64,000 bases of DNA from an uncultured Kiritimatiellota bacterium (GTDB taxonomy: Bacteria > Verrucomicrobiota > Kiritimatiellia > RFP12 > UBA1067): assembly GCA_934643865.1 (NCBI GenBank), contig CAKUCX010000003.1:1-64000 (forward strand), written 5' to 3'. The position numbers and the translations under genes were made by a program. The notes under the pieces are model-generated. The model had not been told where the DNA came from, made no database searches, and saw only the letters and a program-made list of their open reading frames with translations. How positions within the stretch are numbered: position 1 is the first letter of the stretch; every line of letters starts with the position of its first letter. This document shows, piece after piece, positions 1-8,247 of this stretch.

Positions 1-587
1 GCGGGGTCGGCGTCCAGATGGCGCAGCGCCCACCTCTCCGCCTCGTCGTCGCCGCCCGCCGCCGTCTCGACGGCGTTGAGGACGTCGATGACGTCCCGCG
101 CGAGGCCGCGCGAGGTGAGGGTGCTCACGTCTCCGTTCGCCTGCGCCGCGTGGGCCTCCATCAGGTGGTTGAGGAGGCGCGCCACCACCTCGGGATGCGT
201 CTGCACGCACGCCGGGCGCGCGATGTCGTCCGCGTTGTGCAGAAGGTCGAGCGCGCTGGCGCGCAGGTTGACGGCGTGCAGTTCGCGCGCCGCGTCGAGG
301 TCGGCGAGGATGCCGCGAATCGCGTTCGTCTGGACGAGCTTCGAGGCGTTGAGCCGGTCGAAGAGTTCGCTCGCCCGCTGCTGGACGCAGCTGAAGCGCG
401 GATCGGTGACGACGGCCTGGCGGATGGCCGCGAGCGTCTGGCTGTTCGTATTCGCCGCGCCGCGCGTGCCGAACGCGCTGCGGAAGCGCAGGGACAGGCT
501 GCTGCGTTCGAGGCCCTGCGTCTGGGCGTTCAGCATGACGGACTGGTTTTCGGCGAGGTTCCGCAGGGAATCGACGGTAATGGGCAT
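1..587 (-). CDS. Hypothetical protein, 3' part beyond the window; candidate secreted substrate
   Basis: An open frame starts at the ATG at 585-587 and runs off the left edge after 195 full codons. The start is supported by AGGAAG a few bases upstream. I do not recognise the family. The visible part is mostly helical by eye, rich in Ala, Asn, Gln and Leu, starts MPITVDSLRNLAENQSVML, and has no signal peptide or membrane segment. It lies 109 bp downstream of, and on the same strand as, a CesT-like chaperone gene. In type III secretion loci a chaperone is often followed by its cognate effector or translocator. That makes a secreted substrate the natural guess, but this is inference from position only. 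Confidence 0.6.
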   Translation of the reverse strand, partial: MPITVDSLRNLAENQSVMLNAQTQGLERSSLSLRFRSAFGTRGAANTNSQTLAAIRQAVVTDPRFSCVQQRASELFDRLNASKLVQTNAIRGILADLDAARELHAVNLRASALDLLHNADDIARPACVQTHPEVVARLLNHLMEAHAAQANGDVSTLTSRGLARDVIDVLNAVETAAGGDDEAERWALRHLDADP

Positions 588-696
588 GGTGTCTTCCTTT
601 TCTCTCGTGTGTTCGCCGAATGCCAATGCGGCGCCGTCAGGACTACGCGCCAACGGGCAGGTGGTTACAGCGATTTCTCATCCGGTTCGACGGCGC

Positions 697-1152
697 CTAT
701 GCGTAGAGGCGATCCGACAGGAGGGCGTCCGCCGCCGGGGCCTCGACAGGCGTCGCGCCCGCGTCCGCGCCGACGGCCAGGCGCTTGCCGAGGGCGTCGA
801 TCTGCGCGGAGAGGAAGAGCAGCCTCTCGGCGAACGCCTCGGCCGTGAGGCCCGCCGCCGGACACGTCATCGAAAGGACGATCGCGTTGGCGAAGAGGCC
901 GACGTGGAGGCCGAGGGCGTCCGCGCCGAAGAGGTTGAATGCGAGCGCCCGCGCCAGAACCTCGCGCGCAAGCGGGTCGCAGCCGCCGTCGAGGGCGACG
1001 CCGTAGCAGAGCCAGTCCTGGTCCTCTTCGCGCCAGCGCAGCGTGAGGGCGTTCCCGTCCGCCACGAGTTCGGCGACGCCCTCCGGGGAGAGCGCCACGT
1101 CCGCCCCCGTGAGCGCGGCCAATTCCTGGATCAGCGCAATCGCTTCCTTCAT
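697..1152 (-). CDS. CesT/Tir-type type III secretion chaperone-like protein
   Basis: A 151-residue protein starting MKEAIALIQELAALTG. An upstream in-frame start at 1236 exists, but the ATG at 1152 has an AAAGGA box just upstream and gives the length usual for these chaperones. The pattern matches the CesT fold: an N-terminal helix, a strand with LTLRWREEDQDWLCYGVAL, an Ala/Leu-rich helix (ARALAFNLFGADALGLHVGL), a strand (ANAIVLSMTCPA) and a long final helix (AEAFAERLLFLSAQIDAL). Such chaperones are acidic cytoplasmic dimers that keep one secreted protein unfolded for a type III injectisome. The gene downstream is the obvious partner. No injectisome gene is visible in this window, so the recognition rests on fold-like sequence pattern and gene order. 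Confidence 0.6.
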   Translation of the reverse strand: MKEAIALIQELAALTGADVALSPEGVAELVADGNALTLRWREEDQDWLCYGVALDGGCDPLAREVLARALAFNLFGADALGLHVGLFANAIVLSMTCPAAGLTAEAFAERLLFLSAQIDALGKRLAVGADAGATPVEAPAADALLSDRLYA

Positions 1153-1195
1153 GTTCCGAGTCCTTTCGTCGTGTCGCGAATAAACCGTGCGCGCA

Positions 1196-1204
1196 ATCAT
1201 ACCA
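1196..1204 (-). promoter_or_regulatory. Extended -10 box upstream of the chaperone gene
   Basis: On the minus strand TGG is followed directly by TATGAT, about 43 nt before the chaperone ATG. It has the same TGN-TATNNT form as the boxes elsewhere in the window but leaves a short leader with a ribosome site. Confidence 0.4.
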
Positions 1205-1323
1205 TCCCGCCCGCCGTTTGGCAACGCACCGGACACGCCCCGGACGCGGCCACCCTTATCCCGGTTTTTCGGGACGCGCGCCTGCGCGCCCCGGGCATCA
1301 CGACAGCGGTTGGCGAGGACGAC

Positions 1324-2061
1324 CTATGCCCACCGGGTGCGGGCCAGCACGTGGTCGCGCCCGTCCGGCGCGGAGAGGCGGTGCGCGTAGACGCCCGGCT
1401 CCACCGCCACGCCCTCCGCGCGGACCTCCTCGCCGGCCAGGGTCTCGGACCGGAAGACAATCTCGAAGTCCGTGCAGACGCCCGCGCCGGGCGGCACGGT
1501 CTCCAGAAGCCACTCCACGTAGTGGACGTTGTTGACGTGCCCGTTGAGGTCGATGTCCCCCCGCCGCGCGCGGAAGACCTGCGCCCCGGGCGTCTCGCGG
1601 CAGTCCCACCGCAGCTTCCCGAAGGGCGCGTCGCCCAGCACGCGCGGCGGCCGTTCCCCCTGCACGCAGGCGAAGACCTGTTCGGGGATCGCCACGATCC
1701 GCCGGCTTGCAAGGTCGATGAGCATCCACTCGCTCGTCGCGACGCCGAGGCGCATCCCCGCCGCGTCGCGCAGCTCGAACTCGCGCGTCGCGGCGACGCG
1801 CCGCCCGCCGCTCGGCCAGGTGACGACCCGCGTCTTCTCCTCCCAGCGCGGGAAACGCGCCATCTGGACGCGCAGACGGGTGAGCACCCACGAGATGTTC
1901 TCGCCCTCGGCGGCGAAGTTCGAGCGGGAGAACGCGAGCGCCTCCGCGTTCAGGCTCGCCGCCTCCTGGAGGTAGTTGCAGACGGTCGGCAGCGTCGCCG
2001 CGCCGTCGGGGCCGCACTCATAGCTCCGCACCTGGAATTCGTATTCGCCTGTCCTGTACAT
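1324..2061 (-). CDS. Acyl-ACP thioesterase
   Basis: A 245-residue double hot-dog protein of the FatA/FatB-like acyl-ACP thioesterase family (Pfam Acyl-ACP_TE). It hydrolyses acyl-ACP to free fatty acid in the cytoplasm and so ends or tunes fatty acid synthesis. The N-terminal half shows the substrate-domain features (NYLQEAASLNAE, then ISWVLTRLRVQMARFPRWEE). The C-terminal half carries the family catalytic segment DLNGHVNNVHYVEWLLE, with the conserved Asn and His. The ATG at 2061 is preceded by GAGGAG at good spacing. It is 12 bp downstream of the transporter gene on the same strand, so the two are probably co-transcribed. Bacterial members are common in anaerobes. Confidence 0.9.
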   Translation of the reverse strand: MYRTGEYEFQVRSYECGPDGAATLPTVCNYLQEAASLNAEALAFSRSNFAAEGENISWVLTRLRVQMARFPRWEEKTRVVTWPSGGRRVAATREFELRDAAGMRLGVATSEWMLIDLASRRIVAIPEQVFACVQGERPPRVLGDAPFGKLRWDCRETPGAQVFRARRGDIDLNGHVNNVHYVEWLLETVPPGAGVCTDFEIVFRSETLAGEEVRAEGVAVEPGVYAHRLSAPDGRDHVLARTRWA

Positions 2062-2073
2062 GGACGCTCCTCG

Positions 2074-4299
2074 TCAGTTTCGGAAAATACTCTTGAAGTT
2101 GACCTGTTCGGACGCCAGCGCGAAGGCGACGAGCGGAAGGGGGGCGGTGGCGTCGCGCAGCGTCCGGAAGTAGTCCCAGTAGGAGTCCGGCGTTTCGTCC
2201 GCGCGCGGCATCCGAAGCCCGATGCACGTGGCGTCCGCCGCCGCCGAGAGTTCGGAGATCCGCACCGCGAACGGACGTCCGTCCCCTTCCACGACGCAGA
2301 CCTCGGCCTCGATGCGCGCCTGGCGCGCGAAGTCCTCCAGGACGCGCGTACACGCCGCCACCGAGGCACCCGCCTCCGCAATCTGGCAGAGCCGCAGACG
2401 CACCCGGCGCAGGGTGCCGCGCTGGACGAGGCAGGCGAGCGCGAGCATGAAGGCGCCGTTCGCGTTCTGCCCGCGCCACCACACGTCGAGGCGCAGGTCG
2501 CCCCGTCCGCCCGGCAGACCCTGCTGCGCCGTCTGCGGCTCGCGGATCACCACGAGGTTGCGGCGGAGCCGCGCGAGGTCGACGACGAACCCGCCGAAGG
2601 CCACCGTCGCGTCGGCATCGACGGGGGAGCCGACGAGGACGGTGTTCGGCACGAGCGGACCGAACCCGTAGGTGCGGACGAGTTCCCGCACACCGCTCCA
2701 CGTGTCCCCCGCCGGCTGCACGCGCGCCACCACGCCCATGCGGAAGCGCTCGGCGCACCGCTCCAGCGCATCGTGCAGTTCGTCCAGCCGTTCCGGCTGG
2801 CGCGCCAGCGCGCCCGGCACCACCGATGCGAGCGTCACGAGCCCCCGGTTGCAGGAAATCGCCCGCGCGAGGAGGAGGATCCACGGGCTCGACACCGGCA
2901 GCGGCGTGAGCGCGAGGACGTTCGGCCGCCAGTTCCGGCTGTCCGCCGGACGGCGCTCCAGCCGCTGCACGCAGAGGCGCACGAGCGCCATCACGAGCCC
3001 CGTGCGCATGTCGCCCCACCGCGCGCGCAGCGCCCGCCGCTGGACGAGCCAGAAAATCGCCGTCTCACACCCGAGCGCGATGAAGGTCCACCCCGGGCTG
3101 ATCATGAACATCGCCCCCGTGCAGCCCGCGAACCCCGCGAGCGACAGCCACGGGTGTACGCGGAAGGTCGGCCGCCAGGAGGGGTTCCCCATCAGCTCCT
3201 CCAGCGCGGCGGAGAGGTTCAGGAGCGCGTAGGTGGAGAGGTTGAACATCGTGAGCACCGGCGCGATCGCGTTGATGTCGCCGAGCATGAGCCCCGCCGC
3301 CGCCAGGCCGAAGCACAGGAGCGCGGAGAGGCGCGGGTCGTCGTTCGCGCCGAAGCCCCGTCCGAAGACACGCGGCATCAGCCGGTCGCGCGCGAGCGCC
3401 TGGAAGACGCGCGGGGCGCAGAGGAAGCTGCCCACGGCGCTGGAGAGCGTCGCCGCCCACACGCCCAGCAGGATCGCGAACGGCCAGCGGGCGCACTTCT
3501 GGAGGATCATCGTGTCGGTGCGCAGGATCGCCGCGTCGGAGACGAACGCATAGAGCGCGAGGGGCACGGCCATGTAGACGAGATACCCCGTGAGGACGGC
3601 CGCAAGCGTGCCGCGCGGGATGGACGTGCCGGGGTCCCTCAGGTCGCCGGACATCCCGACGCCCGAAAGGATGCCCGTCACGGCGGGGAAGAACACCGCG
3701 AACACGGGCCAGAATCCCAAGGGCGGCGGCACCCGGTCCGGCGGCGGCGCCGCCAACCCCGTCGGCGCGCCGCCCAGGAAGAACGCGACGAGCGAGAACG
3801 CGATCGCCGCCATGATGAAGTACTGGCTCTTGAGCGCCACGTTCGCGGAGAGCGTCGCGACGACCGCAAGCACCGTGAGCGTGGCGAGCCCCACGAGGCG
3901 CGGGTCGCACGCGGAGACGACGGGCAGGCCCGACCGCGTCAGCGCCTCCGCGAATCCCGCCACGTAGAACGTCACGGCCACGGTCTGCGAAAGCGCAAGC
4001 GGAATGCCGAGCGCCGCCCCCGCCTCCGCGCCGAAGGAGCGCGAGAGCATGAAGTAGGCCCCGCCGCCCTTCAGGCGCATGTTCGTCGCAAGCGCCGAGA
4101 TCGAAAGCCCCGTCAGGAACGTGATCGCGCTGCCGGCGGTGACGATGACGAGGGACGTCGCGAGCCCCACGTTCCCGAGCATCCACCCGAAGCGGAGGTA
4201 GAGGATAACGCCGATGATCGTCAGGATGCTGGGCGTGAAGACGCCCTGGAACGTCCCGAAGCCGTAGCCGCGCGCCGATTGACCCTTTCCGTTTTCCAT
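2074..4299 (-). CDS. SLC12/APC-type cation-chloride cotransporter-like permease
   Basis: A 741-residue inner-membrane transporter with about 12 hydrophobic segments in residues 15-480 and a cytoplasmic C-terminal region of about 250 residues. The N-terminal signature FGTFQGVFTPSILTIIGVIL followed by LRFGWMLGNVGLA is typical of the Na-K-Cl cotransporter (SLC12) branch of the amino acid-polyamine-organocation superfamily. The family couples chloride with Na+ and/or K+, but bacterial members may carry amino acids, so the substrate is open. Two ATGs are possible, at 4308 and 4299. A TATAAT box at 4307-4312 overlaps the upstream one and sits 7 nt before the second, so I prefer 4299, which gives a leaderless message. 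Confidence 0.85.
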   Translation of the reverse strand: MENGKGQSARGYGFGTFQGVFTPSILTIIGVILYLRFGWMLGNVGLATSLVIVTAGSAITFLTGLSISALATNMRLKGGGAYFMLSRSFGAEAGAALGIPLALSQTVAVTFYVAGFAEALTRSGLPVVSACDPRLVGLATLTVLAVVATLSANVALKSQYFIMAAIAFSLVAFFLGGAPTGLAAPPPDRVPPPLGFWPVFAVFFPAVTGILSGVGMSGDLRDPGTSIPRGTLAAVLTGYLVYMAVPLALYAFVSDAAILRTDTMILQKCARWPFAILLGVWAATLSSAVGSFLCAPRVFQALARDRLMPRVFGRGFGANDDPRLSALLCFGLAAAGLMLGDINAIAPVLTMFNLSTYALLNLSAALEELMGNPSWRPTFRVHPWLSLAGFAGCTGAMFMISPGWTFIALGCETAIFWLVQRRALRARWGDMRTGLVMALVRLCVQRLERRPADSRNWRPNVLALTPLPVSSPWILLLARAISCNRGLVTLASVVPGALARQPERLDELHDALERCAERFRMGVVARVQPAGDTWSGVRELVRTYGFGPLVPNTVLVGSPVDADATVAFGGFVVDLARLRRNLVVIREPQTAQQGLPGGRGDLRLDVWWRGQNANGAFMLALACLVQRGTLRRVRLRLCQIAEAGASVAACTRVLEDFARQARIEAEVCVVEGDGRPFAVRISELSAAADATCIGLRMPRADETPDSYWDYFRTLRDATAPLPLVAFALASEQVNFKSIFRN

Positions 4300-4306
4300 G
4301 GCGTCC

Positions 4307-4315
4307 ATTATAGCA
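4307..4315 (-). promoter_or_regulatory. Extended -10 box (TGC-TATAAT) 7 nt before a start codon
   Basis: Minus-strand TGC directly followed by TATAAT, with 7 nt to the ATG at 4299. The spacing puts the transcription start at or next to the start codon. Confidence 0.6.
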
Positions 4316-4403
4316 CATGGCGACGGGCGCGCGGCGCACGGTTCGCCCCCGCGAAAAAGGAACGGTTGCGCGATGTGTTCACGCGGTTCAGGAACGGAGA
4401 ACA

Positions 4404-4547
4404 ATGCGCGCAATCGCGGCGGAGTTTCAGGCGGTGGGGGTTGACGCGGACGGCGAACCCGAACGCGCCCTTGCGCTGATCGCGGCGACCGTGGATGCCG
4501 CAACCACGGCGAACATCAACGCCGTTGTCCGGGCGGCGCAAATCTGA
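4404..4547 (+). CDS. Possible 47-residue small protein or gene remnant
   Basis: A short Ala-rich frame starting MRAIAAEFQAVGVDADGE and ending VVRAAQI, with a weak GGAG box upstream. It looks like a helical fragment and has no recognisable motif. It occupies most of the gap between the transporter promoter and the toxin-antitoxin pair. It may be a remnant or a chance frame. Confidence 0.2.
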   Translation: MRAIAAEFQAVGVDADGEPERALALIAATVDAATTANINAVVRAAQI

Positions 4548-4592
4548 TTCGCCCCCTTGACTTTGTGAACCATAAATGACAACATATACGCG

Positions 4593-4910
4593 ATGGCAAG
4601 AAAAGAGATAATCGAAACAACGGAGTGCCGGGCGTTCGTGGACACGATGAACGAAGCGGAAGCGCGGGAATACGCGCATTTGCTTTTCGAGTTGTCTGAG
4701 ATGGGGCGGCTGGCATATCCCGATGCCGAGAGAGTCAAGGCGGGGTTGTTCGCCTTGCGCGTCCGCGTTGGCGGCAATGCGCGTTTCTTTTATTGCTACG
4801 ATGACGGCGCGGCGGTGTGGGTGCTGAACGGGTACGAAAAGAAAACCGAGAAGATCCCCGTGCGCGAGATTCGGCAGGCAGAAAGACTGAAAAGGAAGTA
4901 CGGACTATGA
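4593..4910 (+). CDS. HigB-like (Gp49/RelE superfamily) toxin
   Basis: A 105-residue protein of the phage-derived Gp49-like HigB group, which are ribosome-dependent mRNA interferases. Typical features are the helical start (FVDTMNEAEAREYAHLLFEL), the central strand run GLFALRVRVGGNARFFYCYD with the conserved Arg-Val-Arg and Arg-Phe-Phe-Tyr pattern, and the basic tail EIRQAERLKRKYGL. The stop codon overlaps the ATG of the antitoxin (ATGA at 4907-4910), so the two are translationally coupled. Toxin-first order is usual for HigBA and unusual for most other type II systems. A TATACG lies just upstream of the ATG, suggesting a very short leader. Confidence 0.85.
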   Translation: MARKEIIETTECRAFVDTMNEAEAREYAHLLFELSEMGRLAYPDAERVKAGLFALRVRVGGNARFFYCYDDGAAVWVLNGYEKKTEKIPVREIRQAERLKRKYGL

Positions 4911-5275
4911 AAACGAAGATGGCGCCTGAACAGCTGGCGGTGAAAGAACGCCTTGCGGCGGAAACCAAAGCCCGCCTTGCAAAGGTCTGGAGCGCGCCCG
5001 GATTCGCCGCAGAGCATGAGGCGTGGCGAACCGAACACCGGGCGGCGGCGGAAATGTGCGCGGCGAGGGAACGCGCCGGGATGACGCAAGCAGACCTTGC
5101 GCGGCGGCTGAACATACCGCGCGCAAACGTGAGCCGCATGGAGCGCGGGCAAAACGTCACGTTCGCGACGTTCGCCCGGTATCTGAACGGGTGCGGGTTC
5201 GATTTTTCAATCCGCGTTTTCCCGATCCGCAAGGGCGGCGCGTCCGCCGTGCCGATGACATGCACCGTGCGTTAG
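4907..5275 (+). CDS. HigA-like Xre-family antitoxin
   Basis: A 122-residue protein with a Cro/C1-type helix-turn-helix in its second half (AGMTQADLARRLNIPRANVS, then RMERG), the standard DNA-binding module of HigA antitoxins. It is expected to bind and neutralise the upstream toxin and to repress their shared promoter. The N-terminal 45 residues are charged and helical (MKTKMAPEQLAVKERLAAET). The start at 4907 overlaps the toxin stop codon. A longer frame from 4817 exists but lies inside the toxin gene and is not needed. Confidence 0.88.
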   Translation: MKTKMAPEQLAVKERLAAETKARLAKVWSAPGFAAEHEAWRTEHRAAAEMCAARERAGMTQADLARRLNIPRANVSRMERGQNVTFATFARYLNGCGFDFSIRVFPIRKGGASAVPMTCTVR

Positions 5276-5419
5276 AACGGGCGCGCGGCGCTCAATCCCG
5301 GAAGGACGGGGGGCAAGGAAGAGAACGCCCCGGCCCGGATTCAGACATGGCCCATGACCGCAAAAAAAACTGCGGCGCGCCCTGATCGGGCGAAAGCCGC
5401 TTTCCGTTTTCCCGCCAAA
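5276..5419. other. Short intergenic stretch between HigA-like gene and tRNA-Ala
   Basis: 144 bp without a convincing gene. It has an A-run (5364-5370) and a few inverted pieces, but nothing I can call a terminator with confidence. Confidence 0.3.
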
Positions 5420-5495
5420 TGGTGGAGAAGAAGAGATTCGAACTCTCGACCCCCACGTTGCGAACGTGATGCTCTACCAACTGAGCTACTTCCCC
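5420..5495 (-). tRNA. tRNA-Ala (anticodon CGC)
   Basis: A full 76-nt cloverleaf on the minus strand with the CCA end encoded. The acceptor stem GGGGAAG/CTTCTCC carries the G3-U70 wobble that identifies alanine tRNAs. The D arm, the TTCGAAT T-loop and a five-pair anticodon stem are all present. The anticodon loop TTCGCAA gives CGC, which reads GCG, a codon used very often in the genes around it. Confidence 0.95.
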
Positions 5496-5514
5496 AAAGC
5501 GGAAAACGGAATGC

Positions 5515-5543
5515 AGTATAGCATGTGTCGGCCTCGCGCGCAA
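5515..5543 (-). promoter_or_regulatory. Sigma-70-type promoter of tRNA-Ala
   Basis: Minus strand: TTGCGC at 5538-5543, a 17-bp spacer ending in TGC, and TATACT at 5515-5520. The mature tRNA begins 19 nt further on. This is one of the few promoters here with a usable -35 box. Confidence 0.65.
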
Positions 5544-5587
5544 GGGGGAAAATCATGTTTTTGCTGGCTGCGCGGGCGCGGGCGGCG

Positions 5588-6763
5588 TCATGCGGGGGAT
5601 CCCCCGGAAAGCGGGGGCGTCGGATGCTCCCGCCACGCGCGCATGGACGTGCCGTAGCGCTTGAGGAAGGCGGTGCGCAGGGCGTTGTCCGTCCGCCAGC
5701 CGCAGAGCGCGGCGATGGCACCGAGCCGCTGGGCTTTGCTGCGGAGGAGCAGCTCGACGCGCTCGAAGCGCACGTGCAGGATCTCCTCCAGGATGGCGTG
5801 GCCGGTCGCCTTCTTGAAGTCCATCTCGGCCAGGCGGCGGGACCCCGGCATCAGGTTGGCGACGTCGGCGGCGGTGATCCCCTCGCAGGCCTTCTCGCGG
5901 ATGAACGCGAGGGCCTTGCCGATGCGCGGGGGCGTGCCGATGCCGGCCGGCGTGGAGGCGCGGCGGATCAGGCCCAGCACCGAATAGGTCTCGCGTACGG
6001 GCGGCGCGCGGGGCGTGTCGATGAGGGAGGAGAGGATCTTCGCCGCGCGGTAGCCGGCCTGCTCGAAGTCGAGGAGGATGCTGGAGAGCGGCGGGGTCGT
6101 GTTCTCGCAGAGCGAGGAGTCGTTGTCCGCCCCGATGACCGCGAGGTTCTTCGGCACGCGGAGGCGCAGTTTGCCGGCGAGGTCCAGCACCTCCCCGGCG
6201 GCGTAGTCGTTCTCGGCGAAGACGCCGCAGGGCCTGGGAAGCGCCCGCAGCCACTCGCGCAGGGCCTCGCCGCGCGCGCGGGGCGTCCGAAACGATTCGG
6301 CGCGCCCGAAGACGCGGCAGGGGTAGCCGTTCGTCCAGAGCGTGCGGCGGAACTCGGCCTCGCGGTCGCGGCTCCAGAAGTGGTTGCCGTCGGAGGCGAC
6401 GAAGCCGAAGGACGTGAACCCCGCCGTCAGGAGTTCCTGCGCGGCGCAGCGGCCGGGGCCCCTGTTCGAGGGGTTCACGAACGAGGCGGTGCGCGGCAGC
6501 GTGCGCGGGTCGCGCCCGATGAAGACGGCGGGGAGGCGTCCGAACGCTGCGGGGTCGAAGTAGTCCGCCGCCTCCCCGGAGCATTCCACGAGGCAACCGA
6601 GGGGCCTCCAGAAGTCGATGAGCGTCGGGATGGACGGCGGGTGCGGCGTCGGCTCGACGACCTGCAGACGCCACTTGCGGGCGCGCGCGAAACGGTAGGC
6701 GCCGGCGAGCTCCTTCTGCCAGGCCTGCCGCCGCGACGTGTGGAAAAAAAGGATGGTCTTCAT
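5588..6763 (-). CDS. XylR-type AraC-family transcriptional regulator with LacI-like sensor domain
   Basis: A 391-residue cytoplasmic regulator. Residues 1-270 resemble the periplasmic-binding/LacI fold used by XylR-type regulators to sense a sugar (MKTILFFHTSRR at the start; GVFAENDYAAGEVLDLAGKL and NLAVIGADND in the middle). The last 110 residues are an AraC-type double helix-turn-helix, with FIREKACEGITAADVANLMP for the first helix pair and LGAIAALCGWRTDNALRTAF for the second. The ATG at 6763 follows a TGG-TATACT box by 10 nt; longer frames to 7048 are unneeded. The target genes are not evident from the neighbours. Regulators of this type control sugar catabolic genes in PVC bacteria. Confidence 0.88.
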   Translation of the reverse strand: MKTILFFHTSRRQAWQKELAGAYRFARARKWRLQVVEPTPHPPSIPTLIDFWRPLGCLVECSGEAADYFDPAAFGRLPAVFIGRDPRTLPRTASFVNPSNRGPGRCAAQELLTAGFTSFGFVASDGNHFWSRDREAEFRRTLWTNGYPCRVFGRAESFRTPRARGEALREWLRALPRPCGVFAENDYAAGEVLDLAGKLRLRVPKNLAVIGADNDSSLCENTTPPLSSILLDFEQAGYRAAKILSSLIDTPRAPPVRETYSVLGLIRRASTPAGIGTPPRIGKALAFIREKACEGITAADVANLMPGSRRLAEMDFKKATGHAILEEILHVRFERVELLLRSKAQRLGAIAALCGWRTDNALRTAFLKRYGTSMRAWREHPTPPLSGGSPA

Positions 6764-6773
6764 CGCACCGTAC

Positions 6774-6782
6774 AGTATACCA
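6774..6782 (-). promoter_or_regulatory. Extended -10 box (TGG-TATACT) 10 nt before the regulator ATG
   Basis: Minus strand TGG followed by TATACT, then 10 nt to the ATG at 6763. It predicts a very short or absent 5' leader. Confidence 0.55.
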
Positions 6783-6903
6783 AACGCCAAGGAGGCTCCG
6801 CGTCGTTGGCCCCGATCCTCCGGGCACAACGAGCAATTTGTGCGCCCCCACCCTCCGCGCCCCCGGAGGCGTTTCGGGACCTTCCGCGGTCGCCGCCTCC
6901 GCC

Positions 6904-7769
6904 TCAATTCCCGCCGGCGGGGCCTTCTCGTGTCAGACCCTCGCACGCCGGCTGCCACGCGCCCTTGGCGCCATTCTTGAACACATGCCGGACTCGATAA
7001 CGGTAGCGCGCATGGTCTTTCAGGCCCAGATCCTCGTAGCGCATGCAAACGAGCGGGACGCCGTTCTGCGTCTCGCGGCGGACATGTGCGACGAACGCGA
7101 AGTCGTCCGAATCGCCCTCCGCCCGCTCAAGTTCGTCGTAGGCGAAGTCCGGGTCGTCGACGGCGCCCCAGACGAGGTAGAGCTGTCCGGCTTCTTCGCC
7201 GTGCGTGGCGCGCAGCTTCGTGACGAGCTCCGTGTAGGGGCCGTCGCCTTCCGACGGCGGCGCGAAGTACCCGCGCCGCCACCGGCGCGTGGCGTCCGAA
7301 CATGCCCGGCGCGCGGCGTCCGAGCGGGCCTGTTCGTCCGTCCCGCGCCGGAGCGCGCCTAGGGGAGGGACGCGCGCCCGCGTGTCCACGCTTCCCTTGT
7401 CCCGTCCCCGCCATCGGATGCCGTCCCCCCGCCCTCTTCCCCATTGCGCGCAGCCTCCCCTTCGAACGCGGCTTCCCCAACGCATGCGTCCTCCCTTTCG
7501 CGCGCGTCCTCCCCTTCGAGCGCGGCGTCGACGGCCCGGAAGAGCGCCGCGCACGTGTTCCCGCACTCCTCCATGATCCGCCGCGCCGCCGCGAGATGAG
7601 ATTCCACCGCGTAATAATCTTGAAGACGCCGAGACTGCGGGTCCGGTAGGTCAAGCCGGGACGCAATGGTCGGGATGCTATGAGATTTTAATGCGTAATA
7701 ATCTTGTTTGAAGCCGTATCTTGCCTGAAAACCGTCGCGGCGCGCGGCGCGACGCAACGGGTTCGGCAA
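6904..7769 (-). pseudogene. Degenerate, probably frameshifted hypothetical gene
   Basis: Two minus-strand frames look partly coding but do not connect. The upstream one (7769 to 7359) has a duplicated segment, QDYYALKSH and QDYYAVESH, encoded by a 14-bp direct repeat at about 7609 and 7692. It then runs into a Glu/Gly-rich stretch built from imperfect tandem DNA repeats. The downstream one (to 6904) has a balanced, protein-like composition from YFAPPSEGDGPYTELVTKL to RYRYRVRHVFKNGAK. A frameshift near 7360 would join them. I recognise no family. It may be a decayed gene or two unrelated fragments. Confidence 0.35.
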
Positions 7770-8247
7770 TCACGGCCCTCCTCGCGGCGTGATGCGTTCG
7801 GACGCGATGAATTGCGGCCCTCCCGGGGTCTGTCTCGGCAGCCTCAGACGTTGCGAGAACCAGAAGCGGACACGCTTTCGGTTCTTGCCCATCACCTGCC
7901 CCTCAAAATCTGTATTCCCGTAACTTCCCTGTCCGACCCTCAAGATCTGCATTCCCGTGCGAAACGCAGACGGCGGTGACACGGCCCACACCTGTCAAAA
8001 AGCATCAAACATCGGGGCATCCCTTGTCCCGATGTTTTGACGAACCCCGTTTCCCATGAAAAAATCGGGATAAGGGTGCCCCCGTTTGAGGCGCACTGTC
8101 CGCCGATGGGAAAGTTCTTGCCGCCGCGATGAACCTGTAAGGGTGGACGCGCATTTACCTGTGAAAAGACCGGCGTCTAGACCGTCGCGGCAGCATCTTC
8201 GTGGACGCCGCCGGGACAAAAAGAAAAACGTGCAAAAGGAGAACAAA
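7770..8247. other. Intergenic region upstream of the decarboxylase genes
   Basis: About 480 bp with no supported gene. It holds the hairpin at 8006-8040, then a moderately AT-rich run leading to the AAAGGAG ribosome site of the 8248 gene. No clear -10/-35 pair was found. Confidence 0.4.
8006..8040. terminator. Symmetric hairpin, possible bidirectional terminator
   Basis: TCAAACATCGGG pairs with CCCGATGTTTTGA across an 11-nt loop, with one bulged base. Both flanks end in A/T runs, so it could stop transcription from either side. Confidence 0.5.

Noticed and set aside
76..4479. 1467-residue plus-strand open frame
   Set aside because: It lies opposite the thioesterase, transporter and chaperone genes. 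Composition is Arg/Pro-rich without motifs; it is an antisense shadow of high-GC coding DNA.
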